64,000 nucleotides of DNA from Holophagaceae bacterium. Lineage in GTDB: Bacteria > Acidobacteriota > Holophagae > Holophagales > Holophagaceae. A model generated the notes under the pieces. It was given only the letters and a program-made list of their open reading frames with translations, had not been told where the DNA came from and did no database searches. Made by a program: the position numbers and the translations under genes. Shown here piece after piece: positions 41,185-49,804 of the stretch. How positions within the stretch are numbered: the first letter of the stretch is position 1; each line of letters begins with the position of its first letter. The stretch is from positions 702,580 through 766,579 of the forward strand of contig JAJTBS010000002.1 of the NCBI GenBank assembly GCA_021286765.1, read 5' to 3'.

Positions 41185-42969
41185 TCAGGCCACTTCGATG
41201 GGGTAGATCCCCTTCTGGATGAGCTCGCTGGCGATGCGGCCCCGCAGGCGGGCGCTGCTGGTGGGGTGGAACTCGGTGAAGGCCTTCACGCCGGCCAGGG
41301 CATGGCGCAGGGCCTCGCCTTCCACCACGTCGGCGCAGAGCATCCGGGCGTTGCCGTGGACCTTGTGCCAGCTCTCATTGACGAAGAGCTCCGTCATGTC
41401 GCGGGCGATCTGGGCCCAGCGGTGGCCGGACTCGACCATGCGTTCGGCGCGGACCACGGCGCTCTCCATGGCGTAGATCTCCATGAGCATGTCGCTCATG
41501 CGGGCCATGACCTCCTGGTTGTCGATGAGCTTCTGGCCCAGCACCTGGACCGCGAGGCCCGCGGCCAGCATGCACTGGCGCTTGCTCAGCTCCACGCCGT
41601 GCTTGAGCCGGGCGAGGGGGCCGGTGAAGGCCTCGGCCTTGGGTGGATTGGAGATCTCCTTGGCCACCTGCTGGCCGAACTGCATGAGGGGCAGCTCGCC
41701 CTTCATGGCCCGCTTGAGCAGGGTGCCCGCGATGAGGAGGCGGTTGATCTCGTTGGTGCCTTCGAAGATGCGGTTGATGCGGCAGTCCCGCAGGGCCTTC
41801 TCGGGCGGATACTCGGCGCTGAAGCCGTAGCCGCCATAGGCCTGCACCGCCTCGTCCGCCACGAAGAAGAGGGCCTCGCTGCCCCAGACCTTGGAGATGC
41901 TGCACTCGATGGCGTACTCGTCGATGGCGGCCATCTTGTCGGCGCCGGCGGTGGGGCTGTCCCAGCTGGTGCTGTGCAGGGCCTCGTCGATGTAGCCGAT
42001 GGTGCGGAAGTTCAGGGCCTCGAGCACGAAGATCTTGGTGGCCATGTCCGCGAGCTTCTGCTGGATCATGCCGAAGGCATTGATGGACTTGCCGAACTGC
42101 TGGCGTTCGGTGGTGTAGCGGATGGCGTATTCCAGGATCCGCTTCATGCCGCCCTGGCTGCCCAGGCCCAGCTTGAACCGGCCGATGTTGAGGATGCCGA
42201 AGGCGATCTTGTGGCCCTTGCCCACCTCGCCGAGCAGTCGGTCCTTGGGGATGCGGCAGTTCTCGAGGATGACCGTGCGGGTGGAGCTGCCCTTGATGCC
42301 GAGCTTCTTCTCCTCGGCGCCGGTGCTGATGCCAGGATCGGTCTTCTCGACGATGAAGGCGCTGAAGTGCTGACCGTCGATCTTCGCGAAGATCACGAAC
42401 ACATCGGCGAAGCCCGCGTTGGTGATCCACATCTTGGTGCCGTTGAGCACCCAGTGGTCGCCGTCGAGCACGGCGGTGGTCTTGGCCGCCAGGGCATCGG
42501 AGCCGCTGCCGGCCTCTGTGAGGGCGTAGGCGGCGAGCCACTCGCCCGTGGCCAGCTTGGGCAGGTAGGCCTGCTTCTGGGCCTCGGTGCCGAAGTAAAC
42601 GATGGGCAGGGTGCCGATGCCGGTGTTGGCGCTGTAGGTGACCGCGAAGCTGCCCTGCTTGCTCATCTCCTCGAGGACGAGCATGGCGGTGCGCTTGTCC
42701 ACGTCCATGCCCTCGAAGGCCTCGGGGATCTCCAGCCCCAGCAGGCCCAGCTCGCCCGCCTTCTTCATGAGCTCGACGCTCAGGGGCAGGTTGAGCTTGT
42801 CGATCTCCTCATCCCGGGGCAGCACTTCGCCCTGGATGAAGTCCTTGGCGGCCCGGGCGAACTCCTTGGCGTCGTCGCCGAATTCCTCCGGCGTGAACTG
42901 GGGCATGGCCCCGATGGGGGTCAGCAGGAAACTGCCTCCCTTGACCTGCTCTGCAGCAGCGTTGCTCAT
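41185..42969 (-). CDS. Acyl-CoA dehydrogenase (long form), copy 1
   Basis: FAD-dependent beta-oxidation enzyme of 594 residues; about 200 residues longer than short/medium-chain forms, as in VLCAD-like members. FAD and substrate motifs are YALTEAGSGSDALAAKT and WITNAGFADVFVIFAK. The catalytic Glu position is in RINRIFEGTNEINRLLIAGTLL. The C-terminal helical extension (MLMEIYAMESAVVRAE) is present. GGAGGA Shine-Dalgarno upstream. A close paralogue lies at 45815; the electron acceptor (ETF) is not in the window. Confidence 0.92.
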   Translation of the reverse strand: MSNAAAEQVKGGSFLLTPIGAMPQFTPEEFGDDAKEFARAAKDFIQGEVLPRDEEIDKLNLPLSVELMKKAGELGLLGLEIPEAFEGMDVDKRTAMLVLEEMSKQGSFAVTYSANTGIGTLPIVYFGTEAQKQAYLPKLATGEWLAAYALTEAGSGSDALAAKTTAVLDGDHWVLNGTKMWITNAGFADVFVIFAKIDGQHFSAFIVEKTDPGISTGAEEKKLGIKGSSTRTVILENCRIPKDRLLGEVGKGHKIAFGILNIGRFKLGLGSQGGMKRILEYAIRYTTERQQFGKSINAFGMIQQKLADMATKIFVLEALNFRTIGYIDEALHSTSWDSPTAGADKMAAIDEYAIECSISKVWGSEALFFVADEAVQAYGGYGFSAEYPPEKALRDCRINRIFEGTNEINRLLIAGTLLKRAMKGELPLMQFGQQVAKEISNPPKAEAFTGPLARLKHGVELSKRQCMLAAGLAVQVLGQKLIDNQEVMARMSDMLMEIYAMESAVVRAERMVESGHRWAQIARDMTELFVNESWHKVHGNARMLCADVVEGEALRHALAGVKAFTEFHPTSSARLRGRIASELIQKGIYPIEVA

Positions 42970-43104
42970 CTCAGTCCTCCGGATTGGGTTGGTTCACGAT
43001 GCAAGGCCCGGCGGCCGTTGGCTAGCCTCTACCTCTGGTCAATGGGGTGGATACTTCGGGTAGGCGGCCTCCTCTGGTTCAATGGAAGCTCCCGCGGAGG
43101 TTGG

Positions 43105-43797
43105 ATGCCGGAAGGCAGGCAAGTGCAGCAGATGTTTTCGGCCATCGCCGGGAAGTACGACCTCTTGAACCACGTGCTTTCCGGCGGCGCGGACTTCTGG
43201 TGGTGGTGGCGCATGGCGCGGGCCAGCGGCGCTGGCCCGGGGAAGCGTTTCCTGGACGTGGCCGCGGGCACCGGGGATTCCAGCCTGGCCCTCGCGCGGC
43301 GCGGCGCCGAAGTCGTCAGCACGGACTTCACGCATGCCATGCTGCGCCTGGGACCGGCGAAATTCAGGCGCAAGGGGTTCGCCCAGCTCATCTGGGCCTC
43401 AAGTGATGCCGATGCCCAGCGCCTGCCCTTCCGGGAGGCCAGCTTCGATGGGATCACCATCTGCTATGGCATCCGGAACGTGGAGCACCGCGCCCGGGCC
43501 TATGCTGAATTCCTGCGCGTGCTGCGGCCCGGCGGGCAGCTCACCATCCTGGAGTTCAACACGCCGGTCGTGCCCGGCCTCAAGGCCTTCTACGACTGGT
43601 ACAGCCTGCGGGTGCTGCCGCGCATCGGCAGCTGGGTCAGCGGCGATGCGTCGGCCTACACCTACCTGCCGGAGAGCATCCGGACCTTCCCGGATCAGCG
43701 GGCCCTGGCCGCAGAGCTGGAAGGCGCCGGGTTCCGTGAAGTCCGGTGGACGAACCTCACGGGAGGCATCGTGGCCCTGCACACCGGGCTGAAATAG
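43105..43797 (+). CDS. menG: Demethylmenaquinone methyltransferase (UbiE/MenG)
   Basis: SAM-dependent C-methyltransferase of menaquinone synthesis; 230 residues. VQQMFSAIAGKYDLLNHVLSGG at the N terminus, the SAM loop FLDVAAGTGDSSLALARRG, and the family signatures ICYGIRNVEHR and VLRPGGQLTILEFNTP are all present; the end reads LTGGIVALHTGLK. ATG 43105 follows GCGGAGG. Menaquinol made here would feed the NrfD-type reductase. Confidence 0.94.
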   Translation: MPEGRQVQQMFSAIAGKYDLLNHVLSGGADFWWWWRMARASGAGPGKRFLDVAAGTGDSSLALARRGAEVVSTDFTHAMLRLGPAKFRRKGFAQLIWASSDADAQRLPFREASFDGITICYGIRNVEHRARAYAEFLRVLRPGGQLTILEFNTPVVPGLKAFYDWYSLRVLPRIGSWVSGDASAYTYLPESIRTFPDQRALAAELEGAGFREVRWTNLTGGIVALHTGLK

Positions 43798-43798
43798 C

Positions 43799-45256
43799 TC
43801 AGAGGCTGCGGTGCCGTTCCTCCACCATCCGGTCGAGCACCTGCACCACCTCTTCGCTGGCCCGCTCGGCCGTCTCGTAGTGGCCGTAGATCTGGTTCTG
43901 GACCTCCGGGTTCCTCTCCCAGCCTGTGGCCAGCAGGCCGACCGCCTCCTGGATGTGCTGGTGGACGCGGGCGTGGGGCGCCTCGAGGCGGTTGAAGGAG
44001 GGGACGTGGGCGAACATCTCGGCCCCCTGGCCTTCGTAATACCAGGTGCCCAGGCGGCAGCCCCGGTGATCGGTCTGGACGGCATGGGACTCGGCTGAGT
44101 GGGCCCCCTGGTGGATCACGCGGTACCCGTTCTGCTTGAAGAGGAAGTGGTCCACCTTGACCAGGGAGGCGAAGCTGAAGTCCTGCGCCTTGTTGATCTG
44201 GGTGAGGGAGGTCTTCGCGGAATCAGCGAACTTCAGCACCTGGGCACGGAAGTCTGTGACCGCGTTCCGGCTGCCTTCGGCGATGTCCTTCACCTGCTCC
44301 GAATCCTTGATCATCCGGCTGGTGGCTTCCCCGAAGGATTCGATGGTGGCGGCAATGGAAGCGGCGGCATCCTTGGTGTTCTCTGAGAGGGTGCGCACTT
44401 CCTCGGCGACCACGGCGAAGCCCTTGCCGATCTCGCCGGCGTGGGCCGCTTCGATGGCGGCGTTCAGGGCCAGCAGGTTGGTACGGTCGGCCACGTCAGT
44501 GATGACCTGGACGATCTGGTTGATCTCCTCGCCCTTCTCGTGGAGCAGGGTTGTCTGGGCATTGGTGCGCTCGATCATCTCGGTGACCTGGTTGAGGTTC
44601 GCCACCAGGTTCTCGATGGTGGCGCGGCTGCCTTCGGCATCCTGGGCGGTCTCCTTCGAGATCTGGCCCACGATGCTCAACTCCTGGGTCATGTCCATCA
44701 GGTATTCCTGGATGGACTTCAGGTTCGCGATGAGGTTGCCGGAGTTGAGGTCGGTGATGCGGGAGACCAGCTTCTCCTTGAGGGCCATCTGCTGCACCTG
44801 GCCCAGACTCTCGACGGACACGTTCACCCGCACCATGGCGTCCTTGAAGGCGCCGTGCAGGCCCTGGTCCATGGCCAGGCGGAAGGTCTGGCCGCGGGTG
44901 GCATGCTCGAAGGCCGAGAGGACCTCGCGGAAGTAGGCCTCCTGCTGGTCCAGCAGGTCGTTCACGGCCCAGGCCAGCTCGCCCGTGGCGGCGCCGCGCT
45001 TGATGCCGGTGATCCGCTGGTCGAGGTTGCCGCGGGCGGCCTCCTGGAGGGCGGCGGTGAGGTTCTCGATGGCCTTGCGGATGCGGTGGATCGTGTAGAG
45101 GGAGAGGCCCAGGATGAGCGTCGTGGCGGCGAAATCGACCCAGGCCCAGGCCGTCAGGCGCCCGGCCCCTGAGGCCAGGTGCCCGAAGACGAGGAACAGG
45201 CCCAGGGCGATGGCGAGGAGGTAGTGGAGCCTAGAGCCCAAAGATAAATTCTTCAT
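43799..45256 (-). CDS. Chemoreceptor with C-terminal zinc-binding CZB domain
   Basis: 485-residue methyl-accepting-type protein. Two hydrophobic segments (about 10-31 and 38-57), almost no periplasmic loop, then a long helical signalling part with tip [19 protein letters not shown]. The C terminus is a CZB domain (about 360-470; [45 protein letters not shown]) with the His/Cys zinc ligands, a type known to respond to hypochlorous acid or zinc. It overlaps the upstream PAS gene by 26 nt, so the pair may act like a split Aer receptor. Confidence 0.9.
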   Translation of the reverse strand: MKNLSLGSRLHYLLAIALGLFLVFGHLASGAGRLTAWAWVDFAATTLILGLSLYTIHRIRKAIENLTAALQEAARGNLDQRITGIKRGAATGELAWAVNDLLDQQEAYFREVLSAFEHATRGQTFRLAMDQGLHGAFKDAMVRVNVSVESLGQVQQMALKEKLVSRITDLNSGNLIANLKSIQEYLMDMTQELSIVGQISKETAQDAEGSRATIENLVANLNQVTEMIERTNAQTTLLHEKGEEINQIVQVITDVADRTNLLALNAAIEAAHAGEIGKGFAVVAEEVRTLSENTKDAAASIAATIESFGEATSRMIKDSEQVKDIAEGSRNAVTDFRAQVLKFADSAKTSLTQINKAQDFSFASLVKVDHFLFKQNGYRVIHQGAHSAESHAVQTDHRGCRLGTWYYEGQGAEMFAHVPSFNRLEAPHARVHQHIQEAVGLLATGWERNPEVQNQIYGHYETAERASEEVVQVLDRMVEERHRSL

Positions 45257-45752
45257 AGCTCACGCCCTTCTGTTCAAGAAGCTGATGGAGGATGGCCGTG
45301 GAGGCCTTCATGCCGGCCTGGCCGTCCCCGGCCCGGCGCTCGGCTTCGAGCATGGTGCGGTAGAGGCCCTCGACGACCTGGATGGCCTCAGTCCGGGGCT
45401 TCCGACGCACGGAGTAGTATCCGATGAGGTTCCCATGGGGATCGAAGGAGGGCGTCACGTTGGCGAAGACCCAGTAGAAGCTCCCGTCCTTGGCCAGGTT
45501 CTTCACATAGGCGGAGATCTCCTGCTTGGACTGGATGGTGTCCCAGAGCAGCTTGAACACGGCCCGGGGCATGTCGGGATGCCTCAGGATGCTGTGCGGC
45601 GAGCCCAGGAGCTCCCGTTCGGAATAGCCCGAGATCTCGATGAAGATGCGGTTTCCGTAGGTGATGACGCCCTTCAGGTCCGTCTTGGAGACGATGAAGT
45701 CGTCCTCGCCCAGGACCTTCTCATGCTGGGTGGGTTGGGGCCTGGCGCTCAT
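45231..45752 (-). CDS. Aer-like PAS domain protein
   Basis: 173-residue soluble PAS protein. The domain (about 15-120) reads [40 protein letters not shown] and [20 protein letters not shown], close to the FAD-binding PAS of the aerotaxis receptor Aer. A helical tail (about 125-173) follows and no membrane segment is present. Its 3' end overlaps the CZB chemoreceptor start by 26 nt. The inferred role is redox/energy input to that receptor. Confidence 0.85.
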   Translation of the reverse strand: MSARPQPTQHEKVLGEDDFIVSKTDLKGVITYGNRIFIEISGYSERELLGSPHSILRHPDMPRAVFKLLWDTIQSKQEISAYVKNLAKDGSFYWVFANVTPSFDPHGNLIGYYSVRRKPRTEAIQVVEGLYRTMLEAERRAGDGQAGMKASTAILHQLLEQKGVSYEEFIFGL

Positions 45753-45814
45753 GGGGGGATCTCCACCCGACTGGTATCGGGCGGAGGTCCGTTCCTGCCT
45801 TAGTTTTGGGCTTC

Positions 45815-47566
45815 CTAGACCGCGGAGATGGGGTAGCGGCCCTGCTCCACCAGCGCCTGGGCGATGCGCTGGCGAACGGCGGACAGGGCCACGGGGGCCG
45901 GGGCCTGCATGGCGAGGAGATCGGCCACCAGCGCATCCAGGACCGTGTCCGAGGCCAGTTCCGCGGCCAGCATGCGGGCCTCGGCCTGAACGCGGTTCCA
46001 GGCCTCCTGGGCGTAGGCCGTGGCCAGATCCAGGGCCAGGGCGGACCAGCGGTGGCCAGCAGCGGCCATCTTCTGGGCGCGGACCACGGCGGCTTCCATG
46101 GCGTAGATCTCCAGCAGCATGTTGGCAATGCGGGCCGCGGCCTCCTGGTTGTCGAGGATCTTCGGCCCGTGCAGGCCCTGGGCCAGGGCGATCACCTTGA
46201 GGGCCCGGGCCTTGGACAGGGCCACGGTCCGGAGCAGGTCATCCTTGGGCAGGTCGAGGGGCTCCGAGGCCGCGGCAGCCAGGGGGAGGCCGTCCACGCC
46301 GCTGCAGCGCTTGAGGAAGGTCTGGGCGATGAGCAGGCGGTTGATCTCGTTGGTGCCTTCGAAGATGCGGTTGATGCGGCAGTCCCGGTAGATCTTCTCG
46401 GGGGGGTACTCGGCACTGAAACCCGCGCCGCCGAAGGACTGCACGGCGTCGTCCGCGGTGGCGAAGAGGGCCTCGCTGCCCCAGACCTTGGACATGGAGG
46501 CTTCCATCGCGTATTCGTCGATGGCCTTCATCTTGTCGGCGCCGCCGGTCTCTCTCTCCCAGCTGGTCCGGGCCAGGGCCTCGTCCAGGTAGCCGATGGT
46601 GCGGAAGCTCATGGCCTCGCCCACGAAGATGCGCATGGCCATGTTGGCCAGCTTCTGCTGGATCAGGCCGAAGGCGTTGAGGGGCTTGCCGAACTGGGTG
46701 CGTTCCTGCGCGTATCTCAGCGTGTACTCCAGCACGCGCTTGCCCGCGCCCACGGAGCTGGCGCCCAGCTTGAAGCGGCCCACGTTGAGGATCCCCAGGG
46801 CGATGCGGGCGCCCTTGCCCTTGCCGCCCAGCAGCCGATCCTCGGGGATGGTGCAGTTCTCCAGGATGACGGTGCGGGTGGAGCTGCCCTTGATGCCCAT
46901 CTTCTTTTCCTCGGCCCCGGTGCTGATGCCGGGGTCCGTCTTCTCGACGATGAAGGCGCTGAGGTGGCTGCCGTTGATCTTGGCGAAGATCACGAACACA
47001 TCGGCGAAGCCGGCGTTGGTGATCCAGGCCTTGGTGCCGTTCAGCACCCAGTGGCCGTCCTGCAGGACGGCGGTGGCCTTGGCCCCCAGGGCGTCGGAGC
47101 CGCTGCCGGCCTCGGTCAGGGCGTAGGCCGCGCACCATTCGCCCGTGGCCAGCTTGGGCAGGTACTTGGCCTTCTGCTCGGGGCTTCCGAAGTAGACGAT
47201 GGGCATGGTGCCGATGCTGGTGTGCGCGGTGTAGCTGGTGGAGAAGCTGGCCTGCTTGGCCATCTGCTCCAGCACCAGCAGGGCCGTCTTCTTGTCCAGG
47301 TCCAGGCCGCCATACGCCTCGGGAATCTCCATGCCGAGGATGCCCAGATCGCCGGCCTTGGCCAGCAGGTCCCGGGTGAGCTCCAGGTCCAGGTGGTCGA
47401 TCTCCTCATCCCGGGGCAGGATCTCCCCGTTCACGAAGTCACGGGCGGCCTCGGCGATGGCCAGGGCCTCTTCGCTGTTCTCCTCGGGGGTGGCCTGGGG
47501 CAGGGTGCCCGCGGGGTGGAACATGAAACTGCCGCCGCGTACCAGCTGACTCTCTTCCTGGGCCAT
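45815..47566 (-). CDS. Acyl-CoA dehydrogenase (long form), copy 2
   Basis: 583-residue paralogue of the enzyme at 41185, with the same landmarks: YALTEAGSGSDALGAKA, WITNAGFADVFVIFAKI, and RIFEGTNEINRLLIAQTFL holding the catalytic Glu. ATG 47566 has GGAGG 5 nt upstream; the further ORF start at 47587 is unsupported. The two copies flank menG and the PAS/CZB pair and probably differ in chain-length preference. Confidence 0.92.
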   Translation of the reverse strand: MAQEESQLVRGGSFMFHPAGTLPQATPEENSEEALAIAEAARDFVNGEILPRDEEIDHLDLELTRDLLAKAGDLGILGMEIPEAYGGLDLDKKTALLVLEQMAKQASFSTSYTAHTSIGTMPIVYFGSPEQKAKYLPKLATGEWCAAYALTEAGSGSDALGAKATAVLQDGHWVLNGTKAWITNAGFADVFVIFAKINGSHLSAFIVEKTDPGISTGAEEKKMGIKGSSTRTVILENCTIPEDRLLGGKGKGARIALGILNVGRFKLGASSVGAGKRVLEYTLRYAQERTQFGKPLNAFGLIQQKLANMAMRIFVGEAMSFRTIGYLDEALARTSWERETGGADKMKAIDEYAMEASMSKVWGSEALFATADDAVQSFGGAGFSAEYPPEKIYRDCRINRIFEGTNEINRLLIAQTFLKRCSGVDGLPLAAAASEPLDLPKDDLLRTVALSKARALKVIALAQGLHGPKILDNQEAAARIANMLLEIYAMEAAVVRAQKMAAAGHRWSALALDLATAYAQEAWNRVQAEARMLAAELASDTVLDALVADLLAMQAPAPVALSAVRQRIAQALVEQGRYPISAV

Positions 47567-47656
47567 GGGAACCTCCAATCCCACCATGATCTACCCGGAG
47601 TCAGGGGCCCTCCAGCCCTATTGCCGAGAACTGGATCACAAATGAGGACCGAGGCG

Positions 47657-48205
47657 TCAGATAAGCCGCTTCTGGCCCTTGGGATGGTTCAGCACCACCT
47701 GCCTGACCCGCTCGATCCAGGTGGGTCGGGCTCCGGGTTCGAGCCGTTCGTGGGGCAGGCTGCGCTCATCCAGCAGCTTGTCCACCAGTTGGTCCACCGC
47801 CTGGGCGAAGAACGCATCGGTGTCTCGCACGCCGTCCGCGGCGAGCTGGCCGCTGAAGGGCACCTTGAAGAGCAGGTCGTAGCTCTTCATCCAGTGGTGC
47901 ATGTACCGCTCGATCGGCAGCTGGCGGCCGAAGGCCAGCATCATGTAGGCGTAGTTGTCCAGCACACTGCGGTCGCAGACGAGGACGTCATGCTGGCTGC
48001 CGGAGCGGATCTCCTCGGCCATCTGGGTGAGGAAGATCCAGGTCTGGGCTTCCAGCGAGGTCTTCTGGTTGATGGGCAGCGGCGACAGGCGGGCCACCTC
48101 CTTCACGATGTCCACGTGGATGCCCTCCCGCTTGAGGGCCGCGGCCAGCTCGTAGCAGAGCGTGGTCTTCCCGACGCCGTGGGTGCCGATGAAGGCGATC
48201 TTCAC
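47657..48205 (-). CDS. P-loop NTPase/kinase-like protein
   Basis: 182-residue ATP-binding protein. Walker A is FIGTHGVGKTTLCYELA, a probable Walker B/lid region is DVLVCDRSVLDNYAYM, and the C-terminal part is helical. It resembles AAA_28/NadR-kinase-like small NTPases; substrate unknown. The GTG start at 48205 and its GGAGG Shine-Dalgarno lie inside the first unit of a 75-bp tandem repeat. The GTG overlaps the stop of the repeat-encoded reading frame (GTGA), suggesting translational coupling. Confidence 0.75.
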   Translation of the reverse strand: MKIAFIGTHGVGKTTLCYELAAALKREGIHVDIVKEVARLSPLPINQKTSLEAQTWIFLTQMAEEIRSGSQHDVLVCDRSVLDNYAYMMLAFGRQLPIERYMHHWMKSYDLLFKVPFSGQLAADGVRDTDAFFAQAVDQLVDKLLDERSLPHERLEPGARPTWIERVRQVVLNHPKGQKRLI

Positions 48206-48447
48206 TCGGCACCTCCTGTGCCTCGCCCCTGCGGGGCCATGCTACGCACGGTGGGCCTTCGCTCCTGCTCCGGCCTCACTCGGGCGCCTCCTGTGCCTCG
48301 CCCCTGCGGGGCCATGCTACGCACGGTGGGCCTCCGCTCCTGCTCCGGCCTCACTCGGGCGCCTCCTTTGCCTCGCCCCTGCGGGGCCATGCCACGCACG
48401 GTGGGCCTTCGCTCCTGCTGCGGGCTCATGGGGTTCTGGATCGTCAT
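48202..48447 (-). CDS. Possible 81-residue repeat peptide upstream of the NTPase
   Basis: ATG 48447 opens a frame of 81 codons that is mostly three 25-codon repeats of the type RPEQERRPTVRSMAPQGRG. Because each DNA unit is 75 bp the frame is kept. A one-base deletion in the unit nearest the NTPase turns CGA-GTG into GAG-TGA and ends the frame. A GATACT hexamer lies 6 nt before the ATG. The peptide is basic and low in hydrophobic residues. Real expression is uncertain; the repeat may be non-coding DNA that is open by chance. Confidence 0.35.
   Translation of the reverse strand: MTIQNPMSPQQERRPTVRGMAPQGRGKGGARVRPEQERRPTVRSMAPQGRGTGGARVRPEQERRPTVRSMAPQGRGTGGAE
48203..48429. repeat. Three tandem copies of a 75-bp unit
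   Basis: Units of 75 bp (first unit 74 bp) with only a few mismatches between copies. Each contains CCCCTGCGGGG, a short hairpin, and a conserved 30-bp block at 48250-48279, 48325-48354 and 48400-48429. A 27-28 of 30 match of this block recurs at 60953-60982. Confidence 0.95.
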
Positions 48448-48508
48448 GCGTCCAGTATCCAGGATGGCTCGGAGCGCGGGTGTGCCCTTGGTCACCCTTG
48501 TCTGCCGA

Positions 48509-49735
48509 TCAGGCCTTGTTCTGCTCGGCGCGGCGGGCCTGCATCTCCTGGCGGAGTTCCTTGGCGCAGTCCGGGCAGACGCCATGGCTGAAGGTCGCCT
48601 CGGTGTGTTCGGAGATGTAGGTCTCCATCTGGTTCCAGTAGCCCTGGTCATCCCGGATCTTCTTGCAGTGACCGCAGATGGGCAGCATGCCCTTGAGGTT
48701 CTTGACCTCGGCCAGGGCATGGGTCAGGTCCTGGATCAGGTGGTCGCGCTCAGCCTGGGAGTCCATCTGCTTCAGCCAGGTGGTGCGGGCCATCCAGGCC
48801 AGGACCAGGGAGAGGGTCACAAGCCCCAGCACGGCCGAACCGGAGAGCAATGCCTCCCGGTACCAAGTCTGGAGGTATTCCGACTCCGCGAGGCCCACCA
48901 GAATGTAGAAGGCCGGGTTCGACATCTTACGGAAGGTGTAGGTGCGGACCTGACCATCCAGCACCGAGTGGGTGCTGAAGTGGCTGATCTGCCGCCCTGA
49001 CTGGACGGCCGCCAGGTAGTCCCCGGAGATGCGGGGGTCGCCGATGATCTTGTCCTGGTCCGGGGTGGCGGGATACCTGGCCAGCAGGTCGAGCTCTCCT
49101 CCCCGGAGGGAGATGGATCCGTGCTTGCCGATGTCCACCTGGGCCAGCTCCCGGGTCAGCTGCTCCAGGGTGACCGTGGCGAAGACTACGCCCCGGAACA
49201 CGCCGGCGGGGCGTTCCATGCGGCGGGCCAGGGTGATGACCCAGGCCCCGCCCGCCCCGTCCCGGGTGGGATGGGAGATGAACAGGCCGGCCTGGGGGGT
49301 CCGGCTGAGATGCTGGAAGAAGGGCTTGTGGGAGAGATCCTCCTGCGGGTGGCCGCCGGGCAGGTCGAGCCGTTCCAGCCTCCCCTTGGCATCCGTGGTG
49401 CGCAGGGAATCCAGCAGGGCCACCCGCGCGAACTGGGATTTCAGGTGGGCTTCGATGCCGGCCACGCCAGGCGGGTGGTCGGACCGTTCCGCCTCGTCCT
49501 TCACGGACATCAGCACAAGGTCGATCTGGCGGATGGAGGCCATCAGATACTGCTCAAGCACCTGGGCCAAGTTGTCCGTGGTCTGCTCCGCGTGAATCAC
49601 GTATTGGCGCCGGCTGTTGGCCAGGGTCCAGCCCGCCAGGCCGATGACCAGCAGGTCGAAGAGGAGCACGGCGAAGACCAGCGAGCGCAGCTGGGATCGC
49701 GAGGCTCCCTTGATCTGGGGGGACATGTTGGTCAT
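48509..49735 (-). CDS. Membrane Cache sensor with C-terminal cysteine-rich domain
   Basis: 408 residues: TM1 (about 18-40), periplasmic double-Cache-like domain (about 45-290; SQFARVALLDSLRTTDAKGR, GLFISHPTRDG, ITLARRM), TM2 (about 297-320), then a short coiled coil. The tail reads LPICGHCKKIRDDQGYWNQM and ends GVCPDC, a CxxC-CxxC unit known as an appendage on response regulators and GGDEF proteins. There is no kinase, cyclase or MCP output, so the signalling route is unknown. Downstream is the repeat/NTPase pair, same strand. Confidence 0.8.
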   Translation of the reverse strand: MTNMSPQIKGASRSQLRSLVFAVLLFDLLVIGLAGWTLANSRRQYVIHAEQTTDNLAQVLEQYLMASIRQIDLVLMSVKDEAERSDHPPGVAGIEAHLKSQFARVALLDSLRTTDAKGRLERLDLPGGHPQEDLSHKPFFQHLSRTPQAGLFISHPTRDGAGGAWVITLARRMERPAGVFRGVVFATVTLEQLTRELAQVDIGKHGSISLRGGELDLLARYPATPDQDKIIGDPRISGDYLAAVQSGRQISHFSTHSVLDGQVRTYTFRKMSNPAFYILVGLAESEYLQTWYREALLSGSAVLGLVTLSLVLAWMARTTWLKQMDSQAERDHLIQDLTHALAEVKNLKGMLPICGHCKKIRDDQGYWNQMETYISEHTEATFSHGVCPDCAKELRQEMQARRAEQNKA

Positions 49736-49804
49736 CCGGGTTCCATCCTGGCGTGGGTCTGGGTAAGCATCGGCCAGGTCCCGGTGGCGGGTGAATCCTG
49801 AGGC

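Noticed and set aside
48203..48429. CRISPR array
   Set aside because: Only three units, 75 bp each with no unique spacers between them, and no cas genes in the window.
45806..49000. 1064-codon open frame on the plus strand
   Set aside because: Runs antisense through the acyl-CoA dehydrogenase, NTPase and repeat region; composition is that of a shadow frame.
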